Assembly (NCBI RefSeq): GCF_000524195.1
Contig: NW_020170384.1
Coordinates: forward strand, 1,043,989 to 1,107,988
From: Echinococcus granulosus
Taxonomy: Eukaryota > Platyhelminthes > Cestoda > Cyclophyllidea > Taeniidae
Reading direction: 5' to 3'
Length of the DNA: 64,000 nt
The position numbers and the translations under genes are program-made. The notes beneath the pieces are model-generated. The model worked only from the letters and a program-made list of their open reading frames with translations. It had not been told where the DNA came from and did no database searches. This document shows, in pieces, positions 49,016-61,181 of this stretch (positions within the stretch are counted from its first letter, which is position 1; each line of letters begins with the position of its first letter).

Positions 49016-49881
49016 TTAAAAACCTTTTTCAAAGACGCATACTTGTGTTGTGTTGTCTATTCCTTGCACCGCAAACTTTATGTAGATCTCGTCTTTCCCA
49101 TTTGCAAAACGTGTTAAGGGCACTGAAATACTTGGGACTGTGTAACCTAAAATGCAACACCTAAAGCTTGGAAACTCTGCTTTACCTTTTTTTGGGATAG
49201 GAAATTTGAAGTCTGGAACGAAGAGGACCGTGTATGCTTGATCAGGTTCGGTTTTACCTTTCACTATAAGCTTCCACTGAGCACGCACTTCATTCATAGT
49301 GAGACTAACATCACCTAACGAACCACAAAAAAGTTCAGTATTCAAAATCAATGTAGTGAATAAAAATACACTACTTTACCATCTTTGTTGGTGCACGGTG
49401 AGCCAATAGTTCTTCCAGCCAAAGAACAGCGTCCATCGATGACCTCCACATTCCCCATTTTCTTTCCGGAATGATCATATGCTTCTATCTCCTAAAGAAA
49501 GGTAAAAAAGGCAATTATTTTATTGAAATATAGTTCAAGTTGAATAAAATTGCAACGTAGTGTCGTTCTGTACCGCGACTCCATTCAGTCGAAAAACCAT
49601 CGGTCCAGAGCTCCCATACTTTTCTCCTATCACGCGAGAGCCCCATTGATTCGACTCCGCTAGTCATCAGGGTGGAAGCAATTTTTAAGCATGGCTTGTA
49701 CTTAATGAATGCATAACATTATGTTACAACTCAAGAATGCTTTGTGGACTTGTTTTTTTAATGACGCAATGGATTTAGTTCCCCAAACGCACATGAAATA
49801 TCCTTTAATTGAAGGAATTGCATTGTGAGACTTACCGCGAATGAGAGCGAAGAACAAGTACACTGTGGCTAAGGCAATCAT
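49016..49881 (-). CDS. Predicted secreted protein of unknown family
   Basis: Four minus-strand exons: 49881-49836, 49659-49574, 49491-49380 and 49314-49016. Phases agree (1, 0, 1), giving about 180 residues. The protein begins with a hydrophobic signal peptide (MIALATVYLFFALIRAES), with likely cleavage near residue 16-18. The body contains GRCSLAGRTIGSPCTNKD, WKLIVKGKTEPDQAYTVLF, VPDFKFPIPKKG and DEIYIKFAVQGIDNTTQVCV: paired cysteines, alternating hydrophobic strands and a likely N-glycosylation site (NTT). A late FPIPK and a C-terminal VCVF loosely recall ML-domain lipid-binding proteins (NPC2/GM2A), but the N-terminal half does not fit well, so I assign no function. A 39-bp GT-AG segment inside the last exon (49147-49185) is a multiple of three and could be a tiny intron, which would give 167 residues. 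The donor after exon 2 (GTACAG) is weak. Confidence 0.6.
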
Positions 49882-50644
49882 GATATCCTACGGTTAAGGT
49901 ACAGTTTTACGAATATTATATGTGAGTTCTAAATCACAAACAAAACGTGATTGGTGATTTACAGGTCCAACTCACCAATCCTTTGTTCCAGGTGAATCCA
50001 AAAAGTGCTTTTAGGACAACATTTCCTATTGTAAAAATGACATTGATGAATAAAAAAGACTCTGGCTTTTTAACGTTGGATTCGTAAGTGGAGTCTTGGT
50101 TTAGTAAAACAGAGGTTCATTAAAAGAAAATGCCAAAGAAGGTTCCATGTGCACTCCTCCTTGTAAGCATTGTTAGAAATCATTAAAAGGCTGGAATTAC
50201 AAACTAGCAAGCCATCTTAAATACCCAGTTGGTGATAGCGTTTACAAAAAGGCGTTTTTAGCCGCAATGCTTAATAAGTAAATCAGCGGGAAAAAAGCGA
50301 AACTGAACACGCTTGCGGAAGGACATGGGCTGTGGATAGTTAGGTCCACGGCGGCTCGCTGATGAAAGGTGTTTGGCAAGCGCACTAAATTTACTATCTG
50401 CATAATTGCTACTGATGAGGCAAGGCTAGTTTTCAAATAAAATAAATAATTTTTTGACTGCTATAACCATGTGTTATGCTTTGATTATTTTTCGGGTGCT
50501 TAGGACCGCGCTCCTGCGCTTCCGCTGGATGGCATGGCCCAGAGGTCATGCCAGTAGCTCCCCTGCCCCGACTTATGTGCGTTCGTAATTTATTTTAGGC
50601 CCTAGTTTTATAATCTTTTCGCCTTCAAGAAAGTCACAGGACAC

Positions 50645-50870
50645 TACATTGGTGGTAGAGGAAAGTGGAGCCAATCCTAAAGGGCAACCACCCTGATCTC
50701 TTTTGTGAAATGCTGCCAATGGGGCCAATCTGTGATAACCCCTAACAGAAGGGTTGCAAATGACGTCTACCTGCGGCAGCTACTCCAGTTCCGCATTCTT
50801 CAGGAAAGCCATTAACAACTGAAGGGACACTAGCCATGGCCGTGAACCGTGGGGAGCGCAGGGGATGACG
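50645..50870 (-). repeat. Dispersed repeat, family 1, copy 2 (reverse orientation)
   Basis: Read on the minus strand it matches the copy at 53160-53450 through AATGGCTTTCCTGAAGAA, GGTAGACGTCATTTGCAACC, a GATCAGG...TTGCCC(T/C)TTA stretch and finally CTACCACCAATGTAG. It is the least diverged pair I found. Confidence 0.65.
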
Positions 50871-53159
50871 CTTAAAAGGAGAGGGGATACGTAATAGGTA
50901 ACATGTTTGTATAATTCTCGGTTTTGATAAAGGTGCTACTTCAGTGTTCCACCATTGTACCTCCACCAAGTGGCCTGACCCAGCTTCGCCATGCCAACAA
51001 CCCCCAGCCCTTCTGTACGTCTGCAAAACATTCTGTACGAGTATTGGCTTCATTTGTCTTCAGGAAAGTCTACGGGCGCTACAGTGGTACAAATAATTGT
51101 TTTATATTTCAAACTTATTCTACTCATATGCAATGTTTGCTCGTAAGGAACGAGTTAACGGCAAAGGCTGTTCGGACAGTTTGGTTTATGCGAGGGTGCT
51201 TGAAACGACCCCAATAGCGCTGCTTCGAGTTAACCTTTAAGGAGTCAACCTGTACATCACATCGACTGTGCCTTCGCGTCAATTCACCGTGCAGTATAAA
51301 AGTTTAATCATCAGGTCAAACCGCAACAGTTTTAATCTACGGAGAGAAAGCTGTTCAATCTCACTATCTAAATGCTAGCAAACTCAAAATTTACCTAATA
51401 GCTTCACCAAAATGGGGACGATAAAATACTGCCAAAGAAACCATTTAATTAAGTTGGGGCTTAATTAAGGTGGAACTTTTGTATCCCCAGACTTTGGTTA
51501 TATCCTCTATTTCATGGTATTTTCCACATGCCACTGCCTCTAAAAGGCCCCAACCACTTACAGTAAAGGCTCACACCGTCGACGCACTCAGTGACGAGGT
51601 GGGTGCTGCAGTATGGAAAATTTGTCTTACCTGTACTGGTAGGATATAAGGCCATACTTCTTATAAAAATTTGCTCGCAATAAAATGGTCGCATTTCATC
51701 ACCAACACTTCATAGGGAAAAGACGATACTATAGGCAACGGATATCCTTTTAGATGCATGTCTATACGTATTTTTCGTTCTTCTCAGATCGCATTTTTAG
51801 CTCGCCATTGGGACCCTTTGTTGGCTTCTAGCTTCATGTGCTTTGCACTAAGCATTCTTCTGTGTCGGTATGTCTCGTTTCGGCTTCAGGGAAGGCTGGG
51901 AGAGCTAAATTGGTAGCAGCAGTAGGCAAACCCGTTCCAAGTGATGGATAGTTCCAATTTCGTTGATTGGCTAAACTGTTCAGACGCTACGGACAGGAGT
52001 TATCTGCTGTGGATGGGTAAACCTGCGCGGGAACACTATGGACGAGCGTGCGTTACTATTTTGGCTGCAGCATGAGGAGGGTAGAACACGGAACCGAGCA
52101 GCGGACATTTCAAGCAGGGAGTTGCGTTTATCCTATTTGTCGTGGTTTATATTATGCAGAAATCAGAAGCAAGCGAAAAACTTGCCTTCATGCGAGTTGC
52201 CGATTCTATGAGAAAGCTTTAGCAACAACAACAGTGACAAGCGGGTGCCGCCCAGTACGACCATGTACCGCTGAGTAATGGAAGTAGCAGTGCTTTGGAC
52301 ACTGATGAAAAAGTTATAAGGGACGAAAAAATGGGGATGAAAAAAGGGGGGATCGGTATTTCACGCTAACAACTTTGCAAAATGTCAAAACATCATTTCT
52401 CGGGGTCTACACAACGGCCATCAACGGAGAAGTATCATGAATCTGCTAACCAAAACTAACCTTGAAGTGAAACTTCCTGTGGGTCTCTACACACTCCAGG
52501 TCATGCCAAAGTAAGGGTGCAGGATATTCTTTCTCCTCATGTTGGTTTTAATTTTACTAGCGATTAGCACACAGCATATACCATTGTAGAGCATGCTTTA
52601 GCCGAATAACTTCTTCCTCGATGGAAATCACCTCTCTGAGGGCTTAATATTCAAGAATCAGGACCATTCTAAATGCTCTCTTCATCAAATGAGAATTCAG
52701 CACAGCACCGACCTCATTTGGAGGTTTTTACTACTCATTTTGACCGTCTTTCCTGCCTCTTCATTTGGTCAACCTTCAGAGTTGACCATCACAAAGTGGT
52801 AGTTGGTGCTGTAAGTACAACACCCACGAACCGACCGCGCCGGTGATCAAATTCCCATGCAACTGAGATGATATTTGACAGCAACGTCATCAACCCCAGT
52901 TAGCAATTCCACATGATCTGCAGTTTCGTTTAAATTGGGAACTATATTAGGGGGACAAGGGGATGTGCTGGCCATCACACGTGTCAATATACATTCGTGA
53001 GAATACCGACCTGACAGCAGTGATGTAACTAAATAGTAGTTTTGAATAGTTTTGAGCTAATAAGAATCCACTTCTGTTCTTCCTTACAACATTGTTTTTA
53101 CTCCGGTGCTGTCTAGCCATATATCTATCTGGGTTCTATCCTGCTAGCTAAGAGGCGTT

Positions 53160-53450
53160 GTGTACAGGCACAGTAGACAGCTCCGTAACGAACGGCTCAA
53201 ATGGGTAACGTCTAGTATCACCTTAGTTGTTGATGGCTTTCCTGTAGAACACGGAAGTGGGACAATTGCCAACGGTAGACGTCATTTGCAACCGTTCTAT
53301 TGGCCGTCGTCACAGATTCTCTCATTCGCACCATTTGTACTTCTTCCATCACGCTAGGGTTTATCATGTAGTAATAGAAATCAGGATGATTGCCCCTTAA
53401 GATGGGTTTTGCTTTCTGCTGCCACCAATGTAGAACCGAAGGTAGACGTA
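53160..53450 (+). repeat. Dispersed repeat, family 1, copy 3
   Basis: Forward copy containing GATGGCTTTCCTGTAGAACA, GGTAGACGTCATTTGCAACC and, at its 3' end, CTGCTGCCACCAATGTAG. The 3' part recurs at about 40130-40195 inside the inverted-repeat element. The conserved translated core (VNGFP/VDGFP ... GRRHLQPF) hints at a former coding sequence, but the type of element is not identified. Confidence 0.65.
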
Positions 53451-54257
53451 AGTTAGATTTTTAGAAATTAAAATCTTAATTGATGTGGTTTATAGTAGAT
53501 ATAAAGTAGATATAAATATAACTACATAATTCGGAACAAGAAAGCAATAAAATTAATGATTAACATTTTAAGTGAAAGTAACTTTTAATTGCAACCGAAG
53601 TCATTTTTTCTCCACTGATTTGACCCTACTTCATTGGGAAAACGACTGGAGTTTACGCAACTGCTACCTCTTACAGATACCCTTTATTACAATTTACGGA
53701 TTCTTTTCCGAAATTTAAGCCTAAAAGTTAGTATTATTTAGTCATATGTTTGATTTTAGGACATGCATTTTACTTTCTCCTACTGTGTGGTGGGTACTTT
53801 AAATGCGGTGGCGCCCCTGAGGTCCAGTTCTCCCAGTAAGCTTTTTATTTTATGAGTGGTCATCCTTCCTGCGTTACCCGCTCTCTGAAATGCCGGTGGC
53901 TTGCGTTTTAATCATTTGGAAGAGTTGCCTCTGTTGCATTTTGCAATATCGCTAATTGAGAGTCTTCCTACTAGCTCGGATCTACTATCCTTCATGAGGT
54001 TATACCTGTATTTTAAGTTGGAAAAATAATCGATATACCTGTATTCCCAGTCCCCGAACTGGCGTTTTGGATTGGTTAGTCAGTGCCTAAATCAGATGTA
54101 ACACATCGTAAGTACGCGGTAAGGTCCCCAGGTCTAGGCGAATATATGTCTTGAAACGTGCAGTCAATCCCTTTTTGGTGGAGTACATTGACGTGCATTC
54201 TATTGTGCGTGCACGCATGCTTTGACAGGTCGATCTTGTATTTGTACTTTACAGGCG

Positions 54258-54749
54258 ATGAGGTTGACATCCCTTCTTTTGGGTCACTTCATTCCCTATA
54301 AACGCGTGCCGGGTTCTTTGTGGGCTGGAAAACAGAGAAAAATACCTCGATTGACTGCCTCGCGTAAGGCTGCTTTCATGGATGAGCTGCTTTTGACCCA
54401 ACAAAATGAACGCTACCTCTCCAGGCCCTTTCTTAGCCAGGAGGCAGAAGCTACAACACTACCCGCCGAAAAGGTACTTGTCTAATCACGCTTTGCTTAC
54501 CCTTTTTTAAAAGCTACCACTTCATCAAGTCACCTTACTGCAACCCTAAGCGGACCATTCCAAGTTGGCCACACTGACTCTTTTCCTGTATCTACGCTAT
54601 TCTTGTCTAAATCTTAGGCGAAAGAACTGGCGAGGGAGAATGAAGTATTTTACAAAATTTACGAGGAGAAATTTCGGATCCGATTTCCCAACCGCAAATT
54701 GGAGGACTTTTGGTCGCATCTCAATAACTGTAAGAAATTTGATATTTGA
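54258..54749 (+). CDS. MRPL57: Mitochondrial ribosomal protein mL63 (MRPL57)
   Basis: Two exons, 54258-54473 and 54618-54749, with a 144-bp phase-0 intron, giving 115 residues (human 102). mL63 is a small basic protein of the large subunit of the mitochondrial ribosome. The match runs end to end: SLLLGHFIPYKRVPGSLWAG corresponds to the human segment around GRIPGRQWIGKH, NERYLSRPFLSQEAEATT to the segment around YWLSMPYMTREQE, and the C-terminal HLNNCKKFDI to HLNVTKKWS. The N-terminal Arg/Lys-rich stretch suits rRNA binding and mitochondrial import. A GTAAGA inside the penultimate codons could be mistaken for a donor, but reading through it gives the family C-terminus. A TTTACAG acceptor lies three bases before the ATG, so the mRNA may be trans-spliced or have an upstream non-coding exon. 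Confidence 0.85.
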
Positions 54750-55127
54750 AGCCTGCCTCCAACATCAAATCCCATCCTCGTAGAGGATTCTGATCCATAC
54801 TCCTCCAGCTTCTTTGTTACCAGGATCATCAAACCGTAATCAGTAAAACCCTTGCTATTGCATCCAAAACTCTGTCTAAGTGATGTTATTGCTTACCATT
54901 AACTGATGGATTCCGAAGGGGCTTGTCGAGTACTCAAATGAGTTGACGGGCAAGTACACGGAAACGAGTATATTGGGAGGAGCGTGACACGGTGTTGTAT
55001 ACAAAAGAAGTGAATGAATAACGAACGACAGTGCATACTTGCATTGGGATACAACAGCAGAAGTGTTATCACAACGAAGTTACAGGAGATCGACAAATGA
55101 GCGGCGCAACAGAGGTAATCCAGTCGG
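54750..55127. other. Convergent spacer between MRPL57 and Flower
   Basis: About 380 bp between two stop codons facing each other. It must hold both 3' untranslated regions. I find no canonical AATAAA for either gene, so variant signals are probably used. Confidence 0.5.
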
Positions 55128-58100
55128 CTAGTAGCCAGGTTTCTGCATGACGGCCTGCGCAGCGCCCCTTATCGCGCCCGCAGCCATGCTATCCATCATG
55201 GAGTCGGTGCCGTAGGCTGGCGCAGCAGGCGGAAAAGCGTTTTCCACCCCTGAGTACGCCGGTTGCGGTGCGTTGTGCAGTCCCGACTCAGCCCGCATTC
55301 CAACGCCACCCTGCGATCGCGCTCGTCTAAAAGAGGAGGCTCACACACGCTTAGTTCATGTACTAATACATGGATGTTTTCAGTCTCGTGAGTTGAGTTC
55401 TACGAGTACTGAAATTTAAAGAAAAAAGCAATACTTTGATCAAATACAAAATTAAACTGATAGAGTAAATCAAGGGGGTTAGTATGTAATGATTTGGTAA
55501 TGGACAAAACTTGTGGGAAGCGAACAGGATCAACTTGAACCATCGGATGAACTACCATTTCACACGTGTGTGCTGTTGAGTGGGCCTTTTCGCAATCCCA
55601 AATCTAGCCTTTGCTGGTGGCTGCATGTGCGACTAGCCTCTCAGCCCTTCCGTGCTTCGACAATAAGGCTTCCTCGGGTGCTACACATGCCCAGTGATAC
55701 AGGGAGTTATGTGGATTGCTCAGCTCTAGTAGCAAACTTTACGAGTGGGTTCATAAAGTCACTAAAATCGGATGCGGTGTGACGATTCCTTAAGCATCCA
55801 CCAGGTGATTAGAAAAGTTCGTGCAATTTTTATTATGGTTTACTATGTATGCGGTTGTTTGTGTATTGTAAAACAGACAGATATGTGTCGATGCACTGGT
55901 ACGGTAGTCTTTCGTGCGTCTGTCTTATTTCTTTATTTTCAGCCTCTATACCACAAAATGTCGACCGAATCCGATATGTTTTGAGTTTGCCCGCTTCATG
56001 AATTTAAACTCGATTTCAAAGCCACAGGAGCTCCTAGTCAGTTTTTGTATAAAATTTCGAGAGGGTTCGATGGCGGAACGATTTACCTGAAGTAGCTGAA
56101 ACGATTTGATTCTTGGGATGAAGCATCACGTTCAAAAAGACTTATTCTTGGTAGTGATGAATGACAATTAGCAAGTTAATTCCAGATTAACGCGCCATGA
56201 ATTTTCAGGCATGCTTAACGCAAATGGTGGAACTATTCGTTTGTGCCTATATCAAATTGCAAAGGAAAGTCGTGGAGGCTAATCAAACAAGCTACAAAGA
56301 CCATCAACTCGTTCTTCGCTCCGCGCTACGAGGCCGCTCCGAGTCATATTTATTGCCAAATGGCTCATAGCGAGAAATGGTTCTTGTGTGACAGTGAGCA
56401 AATCCAACAACCAAAGGTAAAAAAGTTAAGTCTTCAGCAGAAACAAAGGCTAATCAGCGCAAGAAAAAATTGTTTAAATCCCGGGTCGTTAAGACATTCG
56501 TATATGGTGTGACAATAGACTGCGCGCCAACGAAGACACGACAGAAGGACACCAGAAAAGAATGAGTGGGTCGCTACAGTGTTGTCTGCTAGTGGTTCAA
56601 ATAAAAACGATGGAGACGCGAGTGCAGACCAACTTTCCCCAGGGCAGTTAAGAACTGTCAATGCAGAGATTGGGCTTAAACAGCTGGGGAAAAAATTTGC
56701 AAGTGAGAAGACGGAAAAAGTCCAATCTTCTCAAGAGGGTCAGTATCCCTTAGTTCCCTTAGTCACCTTACTCCCTCACTTCCTCATGTACGGTAAGTGT
56801 GAATCGTGGGGCTCACCCAACACAGCTCGGTCTGCCGGCAGCTAAACAGACCGTTGTCCTTGGCTTTTGTATTCTGCTATCCCGACGACACGGTTCTGTG
56901 CAGATAGGCGTTTTAGGGAGACTCTGTTGTTTTTACATCCAGACTGTAGTCCACGTCTCCAGAATTACAGCCAGCCTATAACAGTTCTAGCTACTTTACG
57001 CACCGAATTCAACTAATGAACCGTGAGACCTGATGCGACAGGCCTGGACAGACAACACAATGGGTCCGAATGTCAACACTTGGTGGGAATGTAGGCCACC
57101 CCTTCAACAGCTCAGCAGTTCAAATGGTAAAAATACCTATCTTACTTCCGCCTCTGCCAAAAGGGACATAAAGAACAAATGTGCCAGTACTGCCTTTAAC
57201 AGCTGTTAAATGGAACGCTTCGTCCTCATACTCTTAAGTGATTAAAAGTAGCCAATGCCATAAGATTTTGAAAAAAAATAATCGTCGAAAGTACGTGGTT
57301 TCTACTGACCAAAGAATAGAAAATCATTGGTGAAAGGGTGGAAAGTTAAAGAAATGAAGAGCGGGATTGAAACAACTTCTTCCAAGGCGCTCAATCAAAC
57401 AGCTACATATCCTGATTTTTCAAGCACATAGCATCGACTTGTCGCAAATTTCATTTCATACGACCTATGGAAATTCAGCAATGAGAACTCCAAAGCAGAA
57501 ATAAAGTCGGATCTTTGCAAGCGCGGAGACATCACCAGAGCAATGGTAGCATGCGATGGAAGTCAGAAATATTGATACCAGCAAAAGAACGGTACTGCAA
57601 GCAGTCGAATGCACAGTGCAGTTATCGGGGCAGATGTGCTTATGAAAAGCAAATGTAAACACAAATAGCAGTTAAAAAAGATCACCCTATTCATTCGCAC
57701 AGTGGACGTGTTAGGCCATGCCTGTCGTCTAATGCGAGAATTCGTGCATGCAGAAACAAGTGGAAACTAGATTAGACTTGTGACAAACAGGTTATTTATC
57801 GGAGATTCAGCGTCTGGATTTCTCCGCGCGGAAGTAGAGATATCTAATTCGTGCCAGAGCCTAGTCGAAATGAGTACTTTTAAAGAGTCCATTTTTAGGC
57901 CATTTTGTCCCTTTTTTCTTCCTTTTTATTCTTGCAGCTGTTTTTCAATCAGTTGCCCCATCGCTGAGCGGTGCGCATGCGGCCCACATCGCTGCGGTTT
58001 TTGAGCAACTGGGCGGCATGCTAGGAGATTGGCTACTCATCTGACTAACCACCACTAAAGGGATAAACGCGGTTTCCAATGCGAATCGTTTACTGCCTAG

Positions 58101-61100
58101 TTACGTGTTGTCCTCGTGTATCTGAGTTGCTTCCACGGAGTCGCCGTCTTACAGCACATAATGATCTTCATCGGACTTCAGCTATTCATCTATACCTTTT
58201 CCGATGAGTAACTCAGAAGGCTAAACTTAAGATAAGTCCGGCTGTGGGACAAATCTCAACATCAAATTAAAACTAAGCAATATTTTTTTGACAAATTGTG
58301 GTTTAATCTAGTGAAAATCTTGAAAAAATGGAAAAAGCTGCCAGAAGCGTAAAGTCAGGAAAATGATGCATATCAAAGACAGCAATATGGTGTTACAGCG
58401 GACACTAAAAGCGTCAGAATCATGAGGTCTGTATACGTATCCAGACGTGAGTACAAATTCAAAATGCACAGATTCCTCGACCCCGACGCAGGATGATTCA
58501 CTTTCCAACGAACAATAGTTCCGAGGCGATCTTGTGAGCTGGAAACACGGGAAAAAGCGTAGTGCCATTCACATGACCGCTAATCATTCGAGTGACGATG
58601 CAGGTGACGACTATGCTCGATGAATCAGATCAATCGTTGGTCTCTAGACTACCTTCATCTTTTTTATTGTATTCGGCACGATAAAAGTATGGTAAAATTG
58701 GAATCCAGAAGTAGTCCAGTTGCGTAATTCACAGTGAAGATTTGTAGCTCAGTTAAGAAGACCCCAGCTTATAGCACATATCAACAGAAATAAGTTGATG
58801 AGATGCCAGTTAAGAAAATCACGAATTCGATACCAAAAGCTCTGCGAAAGTACTGGAAAGTTTGACACCGCATCAAAACATCTTCTAGCAGAGGAGCTCA
58901 CAATCTGGTCTCACGATGCAACTTCAGTCGTTAACCTTAAGGTAAAGAGAGCAAATCACTTATTCCATTATATAGTTTATAATTTTCTTTGCTCCATCAG
59001 GACGATTAAGCAGGTTGGACGCGACGATACGATTGTAGTGCTAAATGATCAAGTCAATGCAGAGGAATTTTAAGTGCTCAACGCAGAAGAAGCATAAAGT
59101 TGCAGAGTCCGTGGTCCCATATACGCGCGTGCATGCACGCATATAAAAGTAAGAAGGGAAGGCGGTTTGAGGACAGCACACGAAGCAGACGAAATGATAG
59201 AGCAGTAAATCTGTTATAGTGTATCCACTCTTCCCCATTAACTTTTGGAGAAAACATTAGAAAAACAAAAATATCTGACTGTGATGCTGCGACTAATTGA
59301 CATGCTTTCATTCATAGTTAAACCGTGTATATATACACAAATTAATGGACATCATTTAGTGCTGATAAAGCTCAGAAGCGACTAAATGAGCTTATAAGAG
59401 CTTGGGCAAGCGTGATGCACGTGGCACTGGTGCAAGATGGTAAACCTACCCAGACTGAATATATCTGCACGACATGCATCCAGTCTTTTTAAGGTTACCT
59501 ACTTACTGGAGGATCTTTGGTAGCTTTACAAGAAATGTACGCACTAATAATGGGGTACTTAACTGCAACAATGAAGTGAAGTGGATGTGGTATTTATAAT
59601 GGCATGGAAATGGAGAGTAGAGCTAACTGGGTGATAATGATGACCAAAAGGCTTTCAGTGATACTGTATCAGCTTGAACTTTCACATATCGTGTAGCAGT
59701 TCTGAAACTATATGATGGTGGTACGTCAGGCAGTTTAGGCAAAGCAAACTTAATTGTATGCGATTTCAAGCCTAAGTGTACTGACTCACCAGAAGAGTCT
59801 GACCAGCAGAAGAACAACATTGATAATGAGACTAATTACAACAAAACTTGCCACTCACCTCACCAAAATGAACTCCCGAATTCGCACAGCTGCGGAAGCG
59901 AGGAGAAACAGCAAAGCGAAGCCCATTGAGATGCTGGGACACATTGCCATGGCGATTATGCCAATACTTCAGGAAAGAGACAGAATTGAGGGACATTTAA
60001 ATATAGTTCACACAACGGAAATTGCGAAACCAACCGAAAACTTTTACGCAACAGACAATGACAATAATTAAACGAAGTAAAAGAATAGGATGTGCAATAA
60101 TAAGCGGCAACTGAACGAATAGGCTGAGTGCATTCTACGCACTGCATACAAACACACAATGCTGCTAATATTCAGCTGAAATAAAAAAGAAATGCAAATA
60201 GGATTTCTCTGTCCGAATTCAGAAGTTAAACTATTCTAAATTTAGGAGTCTCAGAGCAGTCGAAAGCAGTATTTTTACTGAGGAACCATGTCAAGGCGCA
60301 AACAAATAAGTGCGGCTAATAGGTTGAAGTGATTCAAAAACCAACCACTGTAATACTTTTGGGTTTCAGGCAGAAGATTAAGGTATTCAGTTATAAGAAA
60401 ATAGGAGTAGATGGCGTGAACCAAGACAGGAAGTATTTATAATCGACAGATATTGTAAAGAGCTTTTCACTTTCTCAATGAGTGAAGAGCAGAACGATTT
60501 ACTAAATGCTGCATCATGATTTCCGGGTGAATTACTAACCATATTGCAGGAAAATGGGGAAAAGAATACGATTAATAAGGAATAATCAGGCATACATTAT
60601 GCAGACGATGGCGATGGGAAGAGGGCCCATCTTGTCAACAATACGCGCAATAAATTCGGTCTGTGGAATAAATGCGCAGCAAAACGGCATCTCAATGAGG
60701 AGTATGAAAAGCCCGACGAGGCTAAAGATGGTTTGAGAACAAAAATTAGAATACACCGCAGTCATCAAAAATAATGCATAAATGCAAAAAGGCTAAAAAG
60801 ATCTACTCAAACAGTACTAGAACCAGCAAAAGGTCTTATTTGCCTTACTAAGACTATTTAAGCTGACTGCACTTCTGTACCGCCTCCCGAAATGCAGTCG
60901 ACTATCAATATCTGCTTTGTGTAACGATGGTAACAATAACAGTTACTTAAAACAAAGCAACGAAGTAAATGCCTCATAGTTGTAGGAAGTCTTACAAAAG
61001 AAATATTCCTGCAAAAACGCAAATAACGGAAAACCCAATGGCTCCGACGATCCCAAGAATGCAACACACTTAGACATCGGTTACAAATAGTGAATGGCAT

Positions 61101-61181
61101 ACTTATCCCCGTAATTATGTGCAAAGCTCGAGTCCCATAACGAATGAAAGCATTTCCTCTGGGTGCAGAATCAGAGAGCAT
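55128..61181 (-). CDS. CACFD1: Calcium channel Flower (CACFD1 orthologue)
   Basis: Five minus-strand exons: 61181-61103, 61068-60996, 60721-60596, 59966-59859 and 55326-55128. All phases fit; the product is 194 residues, close to the Drosophila Flower length. Flower is a small multi-pass vesicle and plasma-membrane protein linked to calcium entry, endocytosis and cell-fitness signalling. The hydrophobic segment after FIRYGTRALHIITG is followed by GLFILLIEMPFCCAFI, matching the family motif LL(C/L)EAPFCC. Its Glu aligns with the pore glutamate (E78) described in Drosophila. Then come KMGPLPIAIVCIIIGIIAMA, two more hydrophobic stretches and a hydrophilic tail rich in Ala, Pro, Gly and Met ending QKPGY. 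The first intron is 34 bp. The family segment GTGVVYG after the last helix is not evident, so an unseen exon in the 4.5-kb last intron is possible. Start chosen at the first ATG of an open segment with an upstream in-frame stop. Confidence 0.75.
55327..59858. other. Last intron of Flower, no other gene recognised
   Basis: A 4.5-kb intron. Plus-strand frames at 55513-55782, 56243-56512 and 56579-56845 have poor starts and no domains. They look like decayed repeat sequence. An additional Flower exon could be hidden here but I could not find one. Confidence 0.4.

Larger units (their letters stand above)
49882..54257. other. Intergenic region with worn repeats, upstream of MRPL57
   Basis: No gene is supported in these 4.4 kb. 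They hold two copies of dispersed repeat family 1 (about 50645-50870 reversed, 53160-53450 forward) and related fragments near 50.94-51.08 kb and 51.9 kb. Open frames such as 50742-51053 (-) and 53160-53357 (+) are products of this repeat. Confidence 0.45.

Noticed and set aside
54730..54735. GTAAGA as an intron donor in MRPL57
   Set aside because: Reading through gives a C-terminus (HLNNCKKFDI) that matches the family end, followed at once by a stop.
59754..60071. 105-codon plus-strand frame
   Set aside because: Opposite strand of the Flower helix exon at 59966-59859; the minus strand has the hydrophobic segment and matching splice phases.
60554..60736. Plus-strand frame
   Set aside because: Shadow of the Flower exon 60721-60596 that encodes the EMPFCC motif.
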